Below, one piece after another: positions 23,051 through 35,005 of a stretch of DNA of 64,000 nucleotides (position 1 is its first letter; every line of letters begins with the position of its first letter). The DNA comes from Siphonodentalium dalli (Eukaryota; Mollusca; Scaphopoda; Gadilida; Siphonodentaliidae), in the NCBI GenBank assembly GCA_032622095.1, contig CP136067.1, forward strand, positions 181,632,556 through 181,696,555. Direction: 5' to 3'. Both the position numbers and the translations under genes were made by a program. The notes beneath the pieces are model-generated. The model was not told where the DNA came from and did no database searches. It saw nothing but the letters and a program-made list of their open reading frames with translations.

Positions 23051-23725
23051 AAGGACTGAAATTCACATGACACGGATATGCATTATCGTTTGAAGAAGAA
23101 AAAACGGGGCAAGTAGTCACTTTTAGCAAACCAGAAATAAGAAGAATCTGTTCTATTTCGTTCTTTGTACACATCTATGAATAACCATTCAATCTTTTTA
23201 TCTGCGAAAGATGAAATTTAAGTTTCATCTATTTTAGAGAATTAGCTTTCTAATTTAGTTGAATATTCCATCAATTCTGAGTGCACTTCGAATAACCTTA
23301 TTTAAATTCACAATATAATTTGGTCCTCATGAGCTATTATATGAAATCACGAAATAGTTGAACTTGTATCTAGTTCATGACGAAAGAAAGTTCCTTCTTT
23401 TGTCCCACTTTACACAACAAACGAACAATTTTGTTCAACAAATTGGGACTCAGTAAGATATATAATAAAATTGATTTGCGTGGAAATTATTTCGCATCCT
23501 CTAGAATAAAACTGTCAAAACTATACACGATGTTCAAACTATACACGATGTTCATGTGTGGGGAATATTACTGATAGTAGAGTATTAAACTGAAAATATC
23601 CTAAAATATTGTTGCACATTTTGTCTTTTAATGTATTTGTTTGCATTGTTAACCCTTTCTATACCAAACACTCATGACGAGGAAATGTTCAGATAAAAAG
23701 TTCAACAATGTTGAAATTATTAAAC
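23051..23725. other. non-coding intronic stretch
   Basis: Ends with a fragment of the TTTAACCCTTTCTATAC family (AACCCTTTCTATACCAAACA at 23650, GGAAATGTTCAGATAA at 23681). No gene seen. Confidence 0.45.
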
Positions 23726-24152
23726 ACTAGCACATGTGCCCGACTTCGTCCGGGCTATTTAGGGATTTCTTTGTGATCGCCTCCGTCTGGGCAGAATATA
23801 TAGCGACTGGACTTGTTTGTGGATGTTGCAAAATTAATTTATGATGGGGAATTGCGAATTTGAAATGATTGCCTAATGCAATGCCTCAGTGACAACGTTG
23901 AACAATACTGAGCGAACAACGTTGAAAAGTATTAGGAGAAAGAAAAAAAACTCTTGTTCGATCGGTCCAGAAACATGCCTATATGAGCGTATATGAGCGA
24001 GGTCAAGGTCACGGTCAAGGACATGGTAGCACGTAAAATTGGATCCGCCCATGTTGTTCCGGGATCAAAGTAGGCCTACATACAAAATTTGAGTCGGATT
24101 GGTCGAGCAGTTTTCGAGTCTATAACACGCATACATACATACATACATACAG
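23726..24152 (+). mobile_element. RTE/SINE-like tail repeat, copy 3
   Basis: Starts CTAGCACATGTGCCCGACTTC, contains the same AAATTTGAGTCGGATTGGTC and GAGCAGTTTTCGAGT blocks as 5882 and 6166, and ends in (ACAT)n. About 150 bp of unrelated sequence is inserted after CGCCTCCGTCTGG. Confidence 0.65.
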
Positions 24153-24188
24153 CCTAGTTTATTTTCTGGCACGGTAAACATAAAAGGC

Positions 24189-24941
24189 CGGATTCGTTAT
24201 CTTCAATTTAAACCTCTGAGTTTAAACTTGGTTTAAACCAACACTGCCGGCCCAGCCAAACCGGGATTAGTGGTCGTGTATGTTTATGTGTATATGTATA
24301 TATATCACCTTCATTGATAAGGAGAAATAAATAATTTATCCCAATAAACGAGAACAAGTGCACGCTTGAAACAACTCTCGTGTGAGAATTAATCAATTCA
24401 ACACCAAGCCCATGCTCTCACCTTATAGACACGCCGTCAATACAGATTACTTACAGCTACACCAATTGAATTGAGTATATGAAAATTGTAAATTGTGGCC
24501 CATAATAGACGGATTCGTCATTTCAGGTCTCGCGTCTCTAAACCGGGGTTAGCTGGACCGTCGAATTATATGTTTTAGTTGTCGGTTTAAGGTTATAAAA
24601 CGCAAACAAATTATCGCAATTGACACAAAAAAACTTATGCCTAAACACTTGATAGGTTCGAGCGCCTCTTGCTTATAAATTTAAAATAAGAATATGCTCG
24701 TTGTCGTAATTATTCATTTTCGCTGTCGATAGAACACAGTGGTGCGCGTTAGGCAAGTACGATTATTTAGTTCGGCGGTTTAGCTACACTGCAGCTAAGC
24801 CATGGGTCTGGCTGGACCATGTATAAAACATAGATGACAAATGCGTCACTTTGACCTGTGGTCTCGGGTTTAAACCAGGGATTTAGATGTCAAACAGCGA
24901 CATTTTCGTAAACCAGGTTTAAACTGGAGATGACGAACCCG
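24189..24941. mobile_element. non-autonomous element with GGATTCGTTATCTTCA termini
   Basis: GGATTCGTTATCTTCAATTT at 24190 is mirrored by AAACTGGAGATGACGAACCC ending at 24940, about 750 bp apart, an imperfect 25-bp inverted repeat. The interior has several TTTAAACC and GCTGGACC boxes but no ORF of note. Confidence 0.55.
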
Positions 24942-24954
24942 ACAAAAGACTGTT

Positions 24955-25020
24955 TTTCTCTCTCCATCTCTCTCTCTCCCCCCTCTCTCTCTCTCTCTCT
25001 ATCTCGATCGATCGATATTT
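24955..25020. repeat. (TC)n microsatellite
   Basis: Long CTCTCT tract ending in a short (CGAT)n stretch. A second, shorter TC tract lies at 29998-30020. Confidence 0.8.
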
Positions 25021-26198
25021 CATGTTGTATCTATCAACCGATATATCTTATATATATTACCAAAAGAGATATGTCCATCTTATAACGTTTTAAGTATTCG
25101 GGTTCCGAAAATGTGAGCAAGGTACAACGATTGGTGTAAATATTCACAAAGGTGCACGTAATGGGAAAAATACTTTCAGTCGGTATTTGCGCCAACCCTA
25201 GACCAAGTCGTCTCGGTCAACAACAGCTATATGGATATCGGTTGATTGGTGCTATTTTTGACCGAGTCCTGTCCGCGATTAATCTGCCTTCAAAATGATA
25301 TATCACTTACCGTGTTAGAAAAAGTACAGTAATGATACGATGTTTTAATGTATTGTTTACGATAGCGCGACAAATCTAAATTCTCTGGAAATCAAGGCTT
25401 TGTTACTTATAAATCTCGTTGGTTTGACAGTTAACGGACCTCTGAGTATGATATATACATGTTTGATATCATCATGTTTGGGAAAGGCTATCCTCTATTT
25501 GTTCATATACCCGAAGCTTCTATTTGACCCAATCCGAAGACAAACGAGCAAGATAACTCCCGCCCACGATTCTGGGTGTGAAGTCCGTTATACACCTAGA
25601 AGAGTAACGGGGTGGGGTTCGGTCCAAAACAGCATATATATCACAACGTGATATCCAAAGACTTGGTCTTCAACCCTATCCACTCTCGCAAGAGGAGTTG
25701 ATTCTCTGTTATCGACCACATTTAAAGATAACTGCACTCAATTTATTTATAATCAATTAGGACTGAACTATTTGTCATACTGCAGTATTGTGTCTGTTGG
25801 AATGACTGTGGGATGATAAAAAGGCTATCATATAACAAGTCGCCATGTGCTGATACTCGAAGCATGTGTCCCTCAAAAAGACAAGCGACATGATTGGAAT
25901 AACTCCCGCCGCGTGAAGCGTCGCCGATCACGCACCGAATTAGTAGGGTAAACATGGCCACAATCGCTGAAGTCACAGAACGCCAGCATCAACATGATAT
26001 CACACAAAATATATATACACGCATCAATTTGTAAAAATCCACTTTCTGTCATCGGTGTATGTACATGGAATGAGCGTTGACATAGTAAATCTCTACAGGA
26101 TCCTCATTCGAGATGTATGTCCAACTGCGGATTTCATCCACCAGACAATATTCGCAACACTGGTAAATTTCATTTGCAAGGTACCATTTATATAGACC
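25021..26198. other. non-coding intronic stretch
   Basis: No supported gene, RNA gene or repeat. The ORFs at 25400-25651 and 25743-25976 lack recognisable domains. Confidence 0.4.
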
Positions 26199-26714
26199 AT
26201 GCCATTAATCTCTATTCTGGCTAACGCCCGTAGAGATCTTATTCCACCGTTACAAAACCTTGGAATTTTAGAAGTTTTGACAGGGAACCTTATAAAGTCG
26301 AAAAAATAACGCGGGGAAAATATTTCTTACATGCATTTATTATGTGTTTCTTAATAATGTACTTCACTATATATTGGTGAAGGTCCCAACTCGAACTTTC
26401 GCGATTTAAATAAATTTGTGAGCGATTTTGCTTGGCGTCGCTTACATTTAAGAAATTTCTCCTGGGTAATTAGTTCATGGTTTGTTTGCCTCTATATTCT
26501 CACAAATACCACGGAAAAGCATGCAATTTTGGATTGCGACATTCATACAGTGAAGTACACTGTTAAGGAACAGATAATAACTAAGAAATATATTCCCAGC
26601 GTTATTTTTTCGACTTTATAAGGTTCCCTGTCAAAACTTCAAAAAGTTCCAAGGTTTTGTACTAATGGAATATGATCTCTACGGGCGATAGCCAGAGTAC
26701 AGATTCATGGCATG
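26199..26714. mobile_element. fold-back element, CATGCCATTAATCTC termini, copy 1
   Basis: Left CATGCCATTAATCTCTATTC and right GATTCATGGCATG open an inverted repeat about 140 bp long that includes CAAAACCTTGG, TTTTGACAGGGAACCTTATA and TCGAAAAAATAACGC on the left arm and the complements on the right. The loop is about 230 bp. The same element is at 43637-44148. Confidence 0.8.
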
Positions 26715-27013
26715 AGCTATATTATAGTTACCATTTGGATTAGAAACTGAATATTGGTTAGAAATTAAAACATCTGAATTTCCAACTATTTCTGCTTTAT
26801 ATGTTCTAATTATTGATCTGTTAACTGTGGTTGGATGGGAACAAAACATTCCTATACTTTAAAAACATGACAAGTGGCATGATTAGAATAACTCTCACCG
26901 CATGAAGCCCCACATTTCGCGCTCTGAATTAGCAGGGTAAACGTCGGTCAAAATAACTGAAGTCGCGGAATGTTGTACTCGCGGACTTGTAAAACTTAGT
27001 TTTCTGGCATTAC

Positions 27014-27253
27014 TTTAACTCTTTTTATACCAAACACTCATTGATTAATAGATATCCCATGAAACTTCCAGATACTAAGTTCAACAAATTACCATGTTGA
27101 ACTTATTATCTGAAAATTCCCCACCAAAGAATGGTATTCCTCTGCCTGTCGTCTGCCCATATTATCTGAACACCCATCCAAATGTATATTGACCATTCAA
27201 ATATATACATTTAGAACTTATTGCGAGAATCGGTTTAGTATAGAAACGGTTAA
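27014..27253. mobile_element. MITE, TTTAACCCTTTCTATAC family, copy 2
   Basis: Starts TTTAACTCTTTTTATACCAA, ends TTTAGTATAGAAACGGTTAA, and carries the AAGTTCAACAAATTACCATG/GTTGAACTTATTATCTGAA palindrome. About 240 bp. Confidence 0.7.
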
Positions 27254-27649
27254 CTCGAATGACAACAAATCACAGCGAACTATACAGTGACGAATAACAC
27301 AAACAATAGCGTGGCTAGAAAGATCTTCGTTTTGTGACGGCTGTCCAACTGCAAATTTGTTTTTCTAAGTCCATTTCCCGTGCATTGAACCAAACAAAAG
27401 TCCAAACACTGGTAAAATAGTTTCTGCAACAGTTTGTGTATTGATATGAATTAAATCTTCCCTGCGTGGTTGAAACTGTCCAAGAGAGTGTCTTGTGAGC
27501 AAGAACTCTGTACACGAAAGTGAGAAATATTCAACTTTGAAACTAAAAACAAATACGTTGTTTCACACTGTAACTTACACCGAATATTGGTTAGAAATTA
27601 AATCATCGGAAAATCGGAATTTCCAACTGCTGAATTTATAATATTCAAC

Positions 27650-28939
27650 GGTATCGGGGTTGACGGTATAGGGGTTGACGGTATAGGGGTTAACGGTATA
27701 GGGGTTGACGGTATAGGGGTTGACGGTATAGGGTTTGACGGTATAGGGTTTGACGGTATAGGGGTTGACGGTATAGGGGTTGACGGTATAGGGGTTGACG
27801 GTATAGGGTTTGACGGTATAGGGTTTGACGGTATAGGGGTTGACGGTATAGGGTTTGACGGTATAGGGGTTGACGGTATAGGGGTTAACGGTATAGGGGT
27901 TAACGGTATAGGGGTTGACGGTATAGGGTTTGACGGTATAGGGTTTGACGGTATAGGGGTTAACGGTATAGGGTTTGACGGTATAGGGTTTGACGGTATA
28001 GGGGTTGACGGTATAGGGGTTGACGGTATAGGGGTTAACGGTATAGGGGTTAACGGTATAGGGGTTAACGGTATAGGGTTTGACGGTATAGGGGTTAACG
28101 GTATAGGGGTTAACGGTATAGGGGTTGACGGTATAGGGTTTGACGGTATAGGGTTTGACGGTATAGGGGTTAACGGTATAGGGGTTAACGGTATAGGGTT
28201 TGACGGTATAGGGTTTGACGGTATAGGGGTTGACGGTATAGGGGTTGACGGTATAGGGGTTAACGGTATAGGGGTTAACGGTATATGGGTTGACGGTATA
28301 GGGGTTGACGGTATAGGGGTTGACGGTATAGGGGTTGACGGTATAGGGGTTGACGGTATAGGGGTTGACGGTATAGGGGTTGACGGTATAGGGGTTGACG
28401 GTATAGGGGTTGACGGTATAGGGGTTGACGGTATAGGGGTTGACGGTATAGGGGTTGACGGTATAGGGGTTGACGGTATAGGGGTTGACGGTATAGGGGT
28501 TGACGGTATAGGGGTTGACGGTATAGGGGTTGACGGTATAGGGGTTGACGGTATAGGGGTTGACGGTATAGGGGTTGACGGTATAGGGGTTGACGGTATA
28601 GGGGTTGACGGTATCGGGGTTGACGGTATAGGGGTTGACGGTATAGGGTTTGACGGTATAGGGGTTGACGGTATAGGGGTTGACGGTATAGGGGTTGACG
28701 GTATAGGGGTTGACGGTATAGGGGTTGACGGTATAGGGGTTGACGGTATAGGGGTTGACGGTATAGGGGTTGACGGTATAGGGGTTGACGGTATAGGGGT
28801 TGACGGTATAGGGGTTGACGGTATAGGGGTTGACGGTATAGGGGTTGACGGTATAGGGGTTGACGGTATAGGGGTTGACGGTATAGGGGTTGACGGTATA
28901 GGGGTTGACGGTATAGGGGTTGACGGTATAGGGGTTGAC
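27650..28939. repeat. 15-bp minisatellite, 86 units
   Basis: Unit GGTATAGGGGTTGAC, exactly 15 bp, repeated 86 times without an indel. Variants GGTATAGGGTTTGAC and GGTATAGGGGTTAAC are common in the left half (27650-28280). The right half (28281-28939) is almost uniform, with two or three variants. Because 15 is a multiple of three, the minus strand stays open in two frames (TVNPY and RQPLY pentapeptides). This is a by-product of the period, not evidence of a protein. The array sits in Mox intron 1. Confidence 0.95.
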
Positions 28940-29299
28940 GCACGAACTATTCATCCCCGTGCCTGGAATGACACAACCGAATGTCGTCACACAATTTAAG
29001 AAAACTGTGTACCCCAAGTATGTACGAAAGATGCGAACTCTTCAATAAGATTGCAGCCCACCAATTTATAATATCTAACATTTCCTCCTTACTCACAGGG
29101 ATATCATCAGAATCGAATCGACGCAATGAAATTCTTTTCCATTTTGTTTATTCATACATTTCATCAACGAAACGTTTTAATTAGGCCCCCTCCGCTAACA
29201 AATATAGGCGAGATCCTCCTTTGCGTTACAAATGTTGACTACCTCAGATGAAATTTCAAAAGCAGGATAGGACTGACAGCAATCACAACCACACCACAC
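28940..29299. other. non-coding intronic stretch
   Basis: Unique-looking DNA after the minisatellite; nothing recognised. Confidence 0.4.
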
Positions 29300-29449
29300 A
29301 TCATCCTGTATATATGTTATGTTCGTCATCTACTTTGTATTTGTTAAAATGTATATGGGAGAGGGGCGGATTTAAGTTGTTAAAACTTGTGCCCCGATCC
29401 CTTGTGTAATATTATATTACAATAAAATATGTTTAAACAAAAAAAAAGT
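29300..29449 (+). mobile_element. possible LINE 3' tail
   Basis: ATGTATATGGGAGAGGGGCG, then ACTTGTGCCCCGATCCCTTG, ACAATAAAATATG and an A run at 29439 form a typical 3' UTR, polyadenylation signal and poly(A) arrangement of a truncated non-LTR retrotransposon. No coding part remains, so the class is inferred. Confidence 0.4.
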
Positions 29450-32138
29450 ATGTTGCTATAAACACATACTATTATATAGTATTACTATATAACTGCGGAA
29501 CATTGACTTCGGCGACGCATATCTCGAGGTATATTACTTTTCGAGATTATCTACATGAATTTCAACTTAATTCACATGGTGGCGCGGATAAACGTGTGTT
29601 AAGAGGTATCGATGGCTTATGTTGTTGAGGTGCATAGGACGTTATGCCAACAAAAGTCGCATAGTAACAATGTAAATCTGGTTCTAATCCCGGTAAATGC
29701 GGATTTGTGATCCATGCAAACCGAAGGTAACCTGATTCGTGTATCTGACTGCCAGTTTCTTGCTGTGTGTCGTTGGTTTCGACGTGTAGTGTGGTGATTG
29801 TTTTCAGCTAAATTAACCCTTTGGACGGTCTTTCTCCACACAAAAAAACTGACAACGTCGTGATATGGTCTATCATAAAGGTTACAGACGAGCATTATTT
29901 TATCACGCAAAAACCCGATTATCGAAAACTCCACACCACTGTCGTCATCTCACGACTTAATCTGTCCCCTCTATATATTCTTCTAGTTTCGCCTCCTTCT
30001 CTCTCTCTCTCTCTCTCTCTGCCTCCTGATATCCCTAACACTATCTGGTGCCCTTTTGTTTCCATCCCTAACTCAAATTCAGTTATATATCTCCATTTCT
30101 CCTAAAACCACTATTCCCCACCCTTCCCGTCTGACATATACTCCTTCCCCACTTATTGGGCCTTGTCTTATCCTCGTTTCCATACACTAACTCTTCTATT
30201 TTCCAAATATGTATGTGTCATCTGTATCTTATGTTATTTGTTTGGATTTGGAAATAAAAATATGTTTACACTATATGGTCCAGCGACTGAAATGACGACA
30301 ATTCATACCAAACCACGCATGTAAACCTGTCGGCCATTCCGATAATAACACAAGATCTTCCGCAAAAAAAACATGCGATTGAGTTCAATTCACATGTACC
30401 AGATCACACGTCTTGTCAAAATATTAGCTACACCGTCTGTGAAAATCATGAATAAACTACGGGATAGAAAACCCCTTGTCGAACGCTTAATGGTAGACAA
30501 TAACCGGAGACTGATTGCATCTGTTTATGAGAATAGTAGCTTGACGTGTACTTTTCATTCTCTAGTTGAAACTAGCAATGCTCCGGGGGAGGCATATTTT
30601 GAAGTCAGTATATTCACTAAATACATGCACTTATGATGGACATCTCAGAGGGACTTAATGAAGTGGTCGTAATTTACCAATTTGACCTTCCACACAGAGG
30701 TGAGAGGAGCTATTTTACCACGTCAGTAGGAAACATTTTATTATTCTTATCTGCTACTGCAATAAGGCATGTGGCTTAATTCCATGTTTATTTAGCCACT
30801 ATTTGTGTCCCGAGTTGCAACACAAGTTTGCAGGTACTGTACTAGGTTTGATTTTCTTTCACCATTAAACTCATGTGGAAAAGCAGTATAGGAATTGATG
30901 TCATATAGTGCAGTAAAAATTAACGCAGTGAATTTATTTTGCCTGAGATTGTATATTCACGATTATATTATTTTAACTTTTATTTTAAAAACAAAATCAC
31001 CCAATTAACCTATCGAATTTTAATTCACATTCATCTGTCATCACGCTGAAGCTTTTGTATCGGATGAACCACACATTTATATTTTAGTTCCCACCGGTGA
31101 AAAACCGCCTGACTGAAAAAAATATAGAACATAACGACCCCTAGCGGAAAATGTCGCGGCGGGATGTGTTTCGCTCCGGTTATTCTCTCCCTTTGATCCA
31201 TATGCCCGACAGGTGGCATTGGCTGCTTCGATGGTTGCCTCTCACCAAATCGTTTTATGTGTGCCCTGTTCCTCGCATTATCCAATCAGAAATCATCATG
31301 ATCTATGATTACACCTGTTGGTGAAATAAGCGAGACGAATCGCTGATAACTTTTCCATATTCACCACAAATGTGTTTGCATCTGCACCGGGATGTGCACC
31401 GAATATAACAGCGCATTTAAAGTGCATATTGCGTGAACCACCAATCTTGCAGCCTGTGGACGTGCTATGTGTTTATTGGTCGGGAAGTAAAAAAAATAAC
31501 ATAACAAAATAAAAGAAAAAAGTCAAACAAACATACAAAACAAATGAATGAATCTTTAATACATTTAAAGGGATCAAAGGCACTCACAGTGGGTAAATGT
31601 GCAAAAACGTTAAAAGTCTGTAAACACATCACCACTAAGAAAAACATGGAGAAATAGATAACCTTTGTACTTATATTCATTAGGGATAGTTCTCCAATAG
31701 CGATATTTCTTGTGTTGAAACGATTGTTACGTAAGCAAAACTGTTTCTGTGGTTTGTCACCAAAAATCGCTAATCGTGTAGAAAGTTCAAATATTTTAGT
31801 CTGATTATAATTTTCAGAATAATTTTCAATAGTTTGACCTTTTCCAATGTCAAATTTTGATTAAAATTTTGTATCTTAATGGACTAATTGAACTTTTATA
31901 GGTAATTCCACTCGAACAGTAATTATATGTGTCGGTAAAAAGCTCTTCAGAGCTCGTGTTTGTAAAATGTTTTTACCTCCGACTTTTAAATATAATTTAT
32001 CTTCTCTCACCATAATGGTTTGACGTGCGAAATGATGCCGAAATCTCATTATGGTCAACCTATTTTTCGTGTGCTTGTTTAAGCTAGTCGTTTCACAGAC
32101 TTTTATTTATTTCGCACGAACCAGTTTCGAAGGCCTTT
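29450..32138. other. non-coding intronic stretch, no gene seen
   Basis: A pyrimidine-rich segment (29930-30150) includes a (TC)n tract. An ORF of 105 codons at 29617-29934 (minus) and one of 87 codons at 30373-30636 (plus) have no recognisable domain. A TGGATTTGGAAATAAAAATATG stretch near 30250 could be another retroelement 3' end. Confidence 0.4.
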
Positions 32139-32266
32139 GGTGTCTTTATATGGTGTCTTTATATGGTGTCTTTATATGGTGTCTTTATATGATGTCTTTA
32201 TATGGTGTCTTTATATGGTCTCTTTATATGGTCTCTTTATATGGTCTCTTTATATGGTGTCTTCCG
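32139..32266 (+). repeat. 13-bp minisatellite, about ten units
   Basis: Unit GGTGTCTTTATAT (with GGTCTC and GATGTC variants) is repeated with a 13-bp period. The small ORFs through it are artefacts of the repeat. Confidence 0.85.
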
Positions 32267-33402
32267 TAACAACCCTGTTTAGGTTAACGCACGATCAAGT
32301 TTGTTTGGTTTTAATCAGTACAGTGCATTTGTCGTTTTATTACAAACTAATTGCAAATACCAGGGACATGGTACAATCCTCGTGAAGACACACTCTCCAG
32401 TTATATGGGACTTCATTTGAACTCCAATTGAGCTATACCCCAAACTTTCCAACTGCTATTAGTGGATAACTCCATCTACGGTTGGACAATTTACAGCAGC
32501 TGAATATTAATATTACACAAAATATTGGTTCGTTTCTCAGTATATATATTCAGGCCTAGAATTTGACAAATTAATTTCTTACTAATAGCACGTCTCTGTG
32601 ATCAAAATAAATCGATAAATACGCGAAAACTAATATACAGATTGTATCACATTATTAGTCCCTAAACCCCGCCTCATAATTCTAGTAAGACACACGTGTA
32701 TTATCGGCACACACAGTCACGTAAGAGCTTATAGCAATTATATCGATCAATGGTACTAGTATGTTGATTGTTGATGTTGGGTTATTGACTATGAGATAAA
32801 CATGGGTGATTATGATGGTTAAAAAATTCTGTCAACATGAAAAGACACATTTAAAATAGAACTATATTTTTTCTTGAATGTGTCGTTACTTCCTCTTTGG
32901 TTGTGATAAGGAAATCAATATTATTTGTTGTTAACCCCAGACGTTTCGAGATCGTTTTTCCTTGCTAAAATGGGATTATGTGATAAACAGGATATCAAAT
33001 TCGTCGCAATTCTCTATCCGAAATTGGTTAACCTCGTCCGCTAAAGCTCGGCTCGAATCGAATTTAGGGCACTCGGTTAATAAATTTCGTATATAATTGC
33101 GACTCATTAGATCCTCTATATATATACTTTTAACGCCTTACCAAAGTTTTCGAAATAATATCAGCTGTTTTCAACTTCCCACAGAAGTTCTACAAATGCT
33201 CTATATTTCTACATATCATGAAAGGACTAATACACAAGTAAAGCTCTTTATTGTTTCAAAACTGAAGAAAGCAGGTTTGCGTCTGAGGCGATAAATTCTA
33301 TGATTTCACAACTAGACTGCGCAAATAGTGTATTTTCCAACTATTTTGAACACCGGAATTAGGCGAAATCGATATAGACCAAACGCTGAAGAATGTGATT
33401 CG
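32267..33402. other. non-coding intronic stretch
   Basis: No gene, RNA or repeat pair recognised. Confidence 0.4.
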
Positions 33403-33627
33403 TTTAACCCTTTCTATACTAAATGGATTCTCCCACTCAGTTATAAAGGTATCCATTGGAATGGTCTATTTTTCATATATGGGGAGGGGGGCTTCAGGAA
33501 AATAAGCAGTCGGGAAATAATACAAGTGTAGAAGGGATCCTATTTTTTGGCTGTAAACGTTCGGAAAATAAAAAATTCCCAAGTGATAACTACTCGTCAA
33601 TATGTATTTAGTATAGAACGGGTTAAA
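33403..33627. mobile_element. MITE, TTTAACCCTTTCTATAC family, copy 3
   Basis: Cleanest copy: TTTAACCCTTTCTATACTAA on the left and TTTAGTATAGAACGGGTTAAA on the right form a terminal inverted repeat of about 20 bp over a total of 225 bp. Confidence 0.85.
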
Positions 33628-33766
33628 ATATATATTCCTATATGTTCGCCCGGCACAAAGCACAAATATGATCCAAAATAAATTCCTTGAACGTTTCTAA
33701 CCAATGAATATGAATCTTTCTGCACTTATATTATCCTTGAATTGAAAACAAGATGTGAAAGTATGG

Positions 33767-33983
33767 TACAGTAATGCCATAAATAATCGACTCCTTAACC
33801 ACAGCAGAATTATGGGTAATTGTTCATGATTTAGTCAGAAATATGGCTTGTTGCCATTCATCGGAAAGCTCTCACCGAGAGCTTTCCGATGAATGGCAAT
33901 AAGCCATATTTCCGACTAAATCCTGAAAAATTACCCATAATTCTGCTGTGGTTAAGGAGTTGATTATTTAGGGCATTGCTGTA
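33767..33983. mobile_element. near-perfect 217-bp palindrome (fold-back element)
   Basis: Starts TACAGTAATGCCATAAATAA and ends with its near complement TTATTTAGGGCATTGCTGTA. Arms of about 105 bp meet at CGGAAAGCTCTCACCGAGAGCTTTCCG with almost no loop. I count only a handful of mismatches by eye. Confidence 0.85.
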
Positions 33984-34204
33984 TCTTCTGACAGCGGATA
34001 CAATACGAGCGTCGTATCTCTGAATCAGTTAACCTGTTGTGTTTATACAAATGAGGCGCTACACGCAGGGTTAAACCGGCAGATAGTTTCAATCCCATAG
34101 GAAGCGAGGTAGCACACACCAAAAGAAACTAAACACCGACTAACCCACATGTGTGCGACGATAAATATTTATTTTTTGCTATCAATAGGCGCTTTGATCA
34201 AGAT

Positions 34205-34340
34205 TAAAACAATGTTGCGGTGGTCCGTAAGTCCCCGTTACAGTACACAAATAATGCCGACTCGAACCGCAACCCTTATCTAACTTAGTCAATTCAATCG
34301 ATATTACCAACAAACAGGCAATATTAACCCCCCAAATCCC
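34205..34340 (+). repeat. direct repeat, partner at 35970-36105
   Basis: Shares GCGGTGGTCC/GTGGTGGTCC, CCGTTACAGTACACA/CCGTTGCATTGCATTACACA and TCAATTCAATCGATATTACC with ACCAACAAACAGGCAATA at both sites, about 1.77 kb apart. Confidence 0.6.
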
Positions 34341-34502
34341 AGAAATTATTTTGTGGATATGGAAGAACCCCTTGTATTATGTCAAGTCTGCGTCTCATCC
34401 TTTCGTTGCAAGCAGTATTTCAACAGGGTTCGTGCTGCCACTTGCCAAATTTGCCAATGGCAAAAATAATTTACATTTGGCAAAACATTTGGCAAGTCAC
34501 TT

Positions 34503-35005
34503 TTTAAAGGCACGTGAGGCCTTAGTTGTCGAAAATATTCATATTTGTTCCAATCACCGTAAACAGAAAAACATTAAAACGCATACAGTTTCGTTCATAT
34601 ATACCATGACCATCGCGTAAACATCATGTTATCATAAAGATTTACTATATTTTACCTAAGCAAGAGCCTGATTGTATTACAGAAGACAGCACAATGCTGC
34701 TGGCTAATCACACACAAATGGCATAAACGCTCTTTATTCGTTCCATATAAGGAATTCACCAACAAGAACGCTCTTTATGTTCACCATAATAATATAAACA
34801 AACATCAGAAAAGTAACTTTTTATGCTTTTGTTTACATAACAATGGTCAAATATATGACAATAACATACTGTGTATGCGATATTTCTTATTTGTATACGG
34901 ACAAAGTCTGTCTATATTTCGTTGTTTTTTCTGTTTGTGGCGGTTTTTGACGGGTGGAAATATTTTCACATGATACCCACCGCCAAGGCCAACCGTACCT
35001 TTAAA
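34503..35005 (+). mobile_element. MITE, TTTAAAGGCACGTG family, copy 2
   Basis: Same orientation as 22548-23050 and very similar throughout, from TTTAAAGGCACGTGAGGCC to GGCCAACCGTACCTTTAAA. Holds the AACGCTCTTTAT pair at 34726 and 34767. Just upstream is a local cluster of TTTGGCAAAA motifs (34440-34500) that recurs at 35390-35460. Confidence 0.85.

Noticed and set aside
27650-28939. Interstitial telomere array
   Set aside because: The unit GGTATAGGGGTTGAC is not TTAGGG or a known telomere variant, and the 15-bp period is constant.
27575-29017. 480-codon minus-strand ORF with repeated TVNPY
   Set aside because: It exists only because a 15-bp minisatellite keeps frames open; a second frame is open too, and no unique protein sequence flanks it.
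32051-32385. Hydrophobic repeat ORFs (MVSLYGVFIW type)
   Set aside because: Produced by a 13-bp minisatellite that cycles through all frames.
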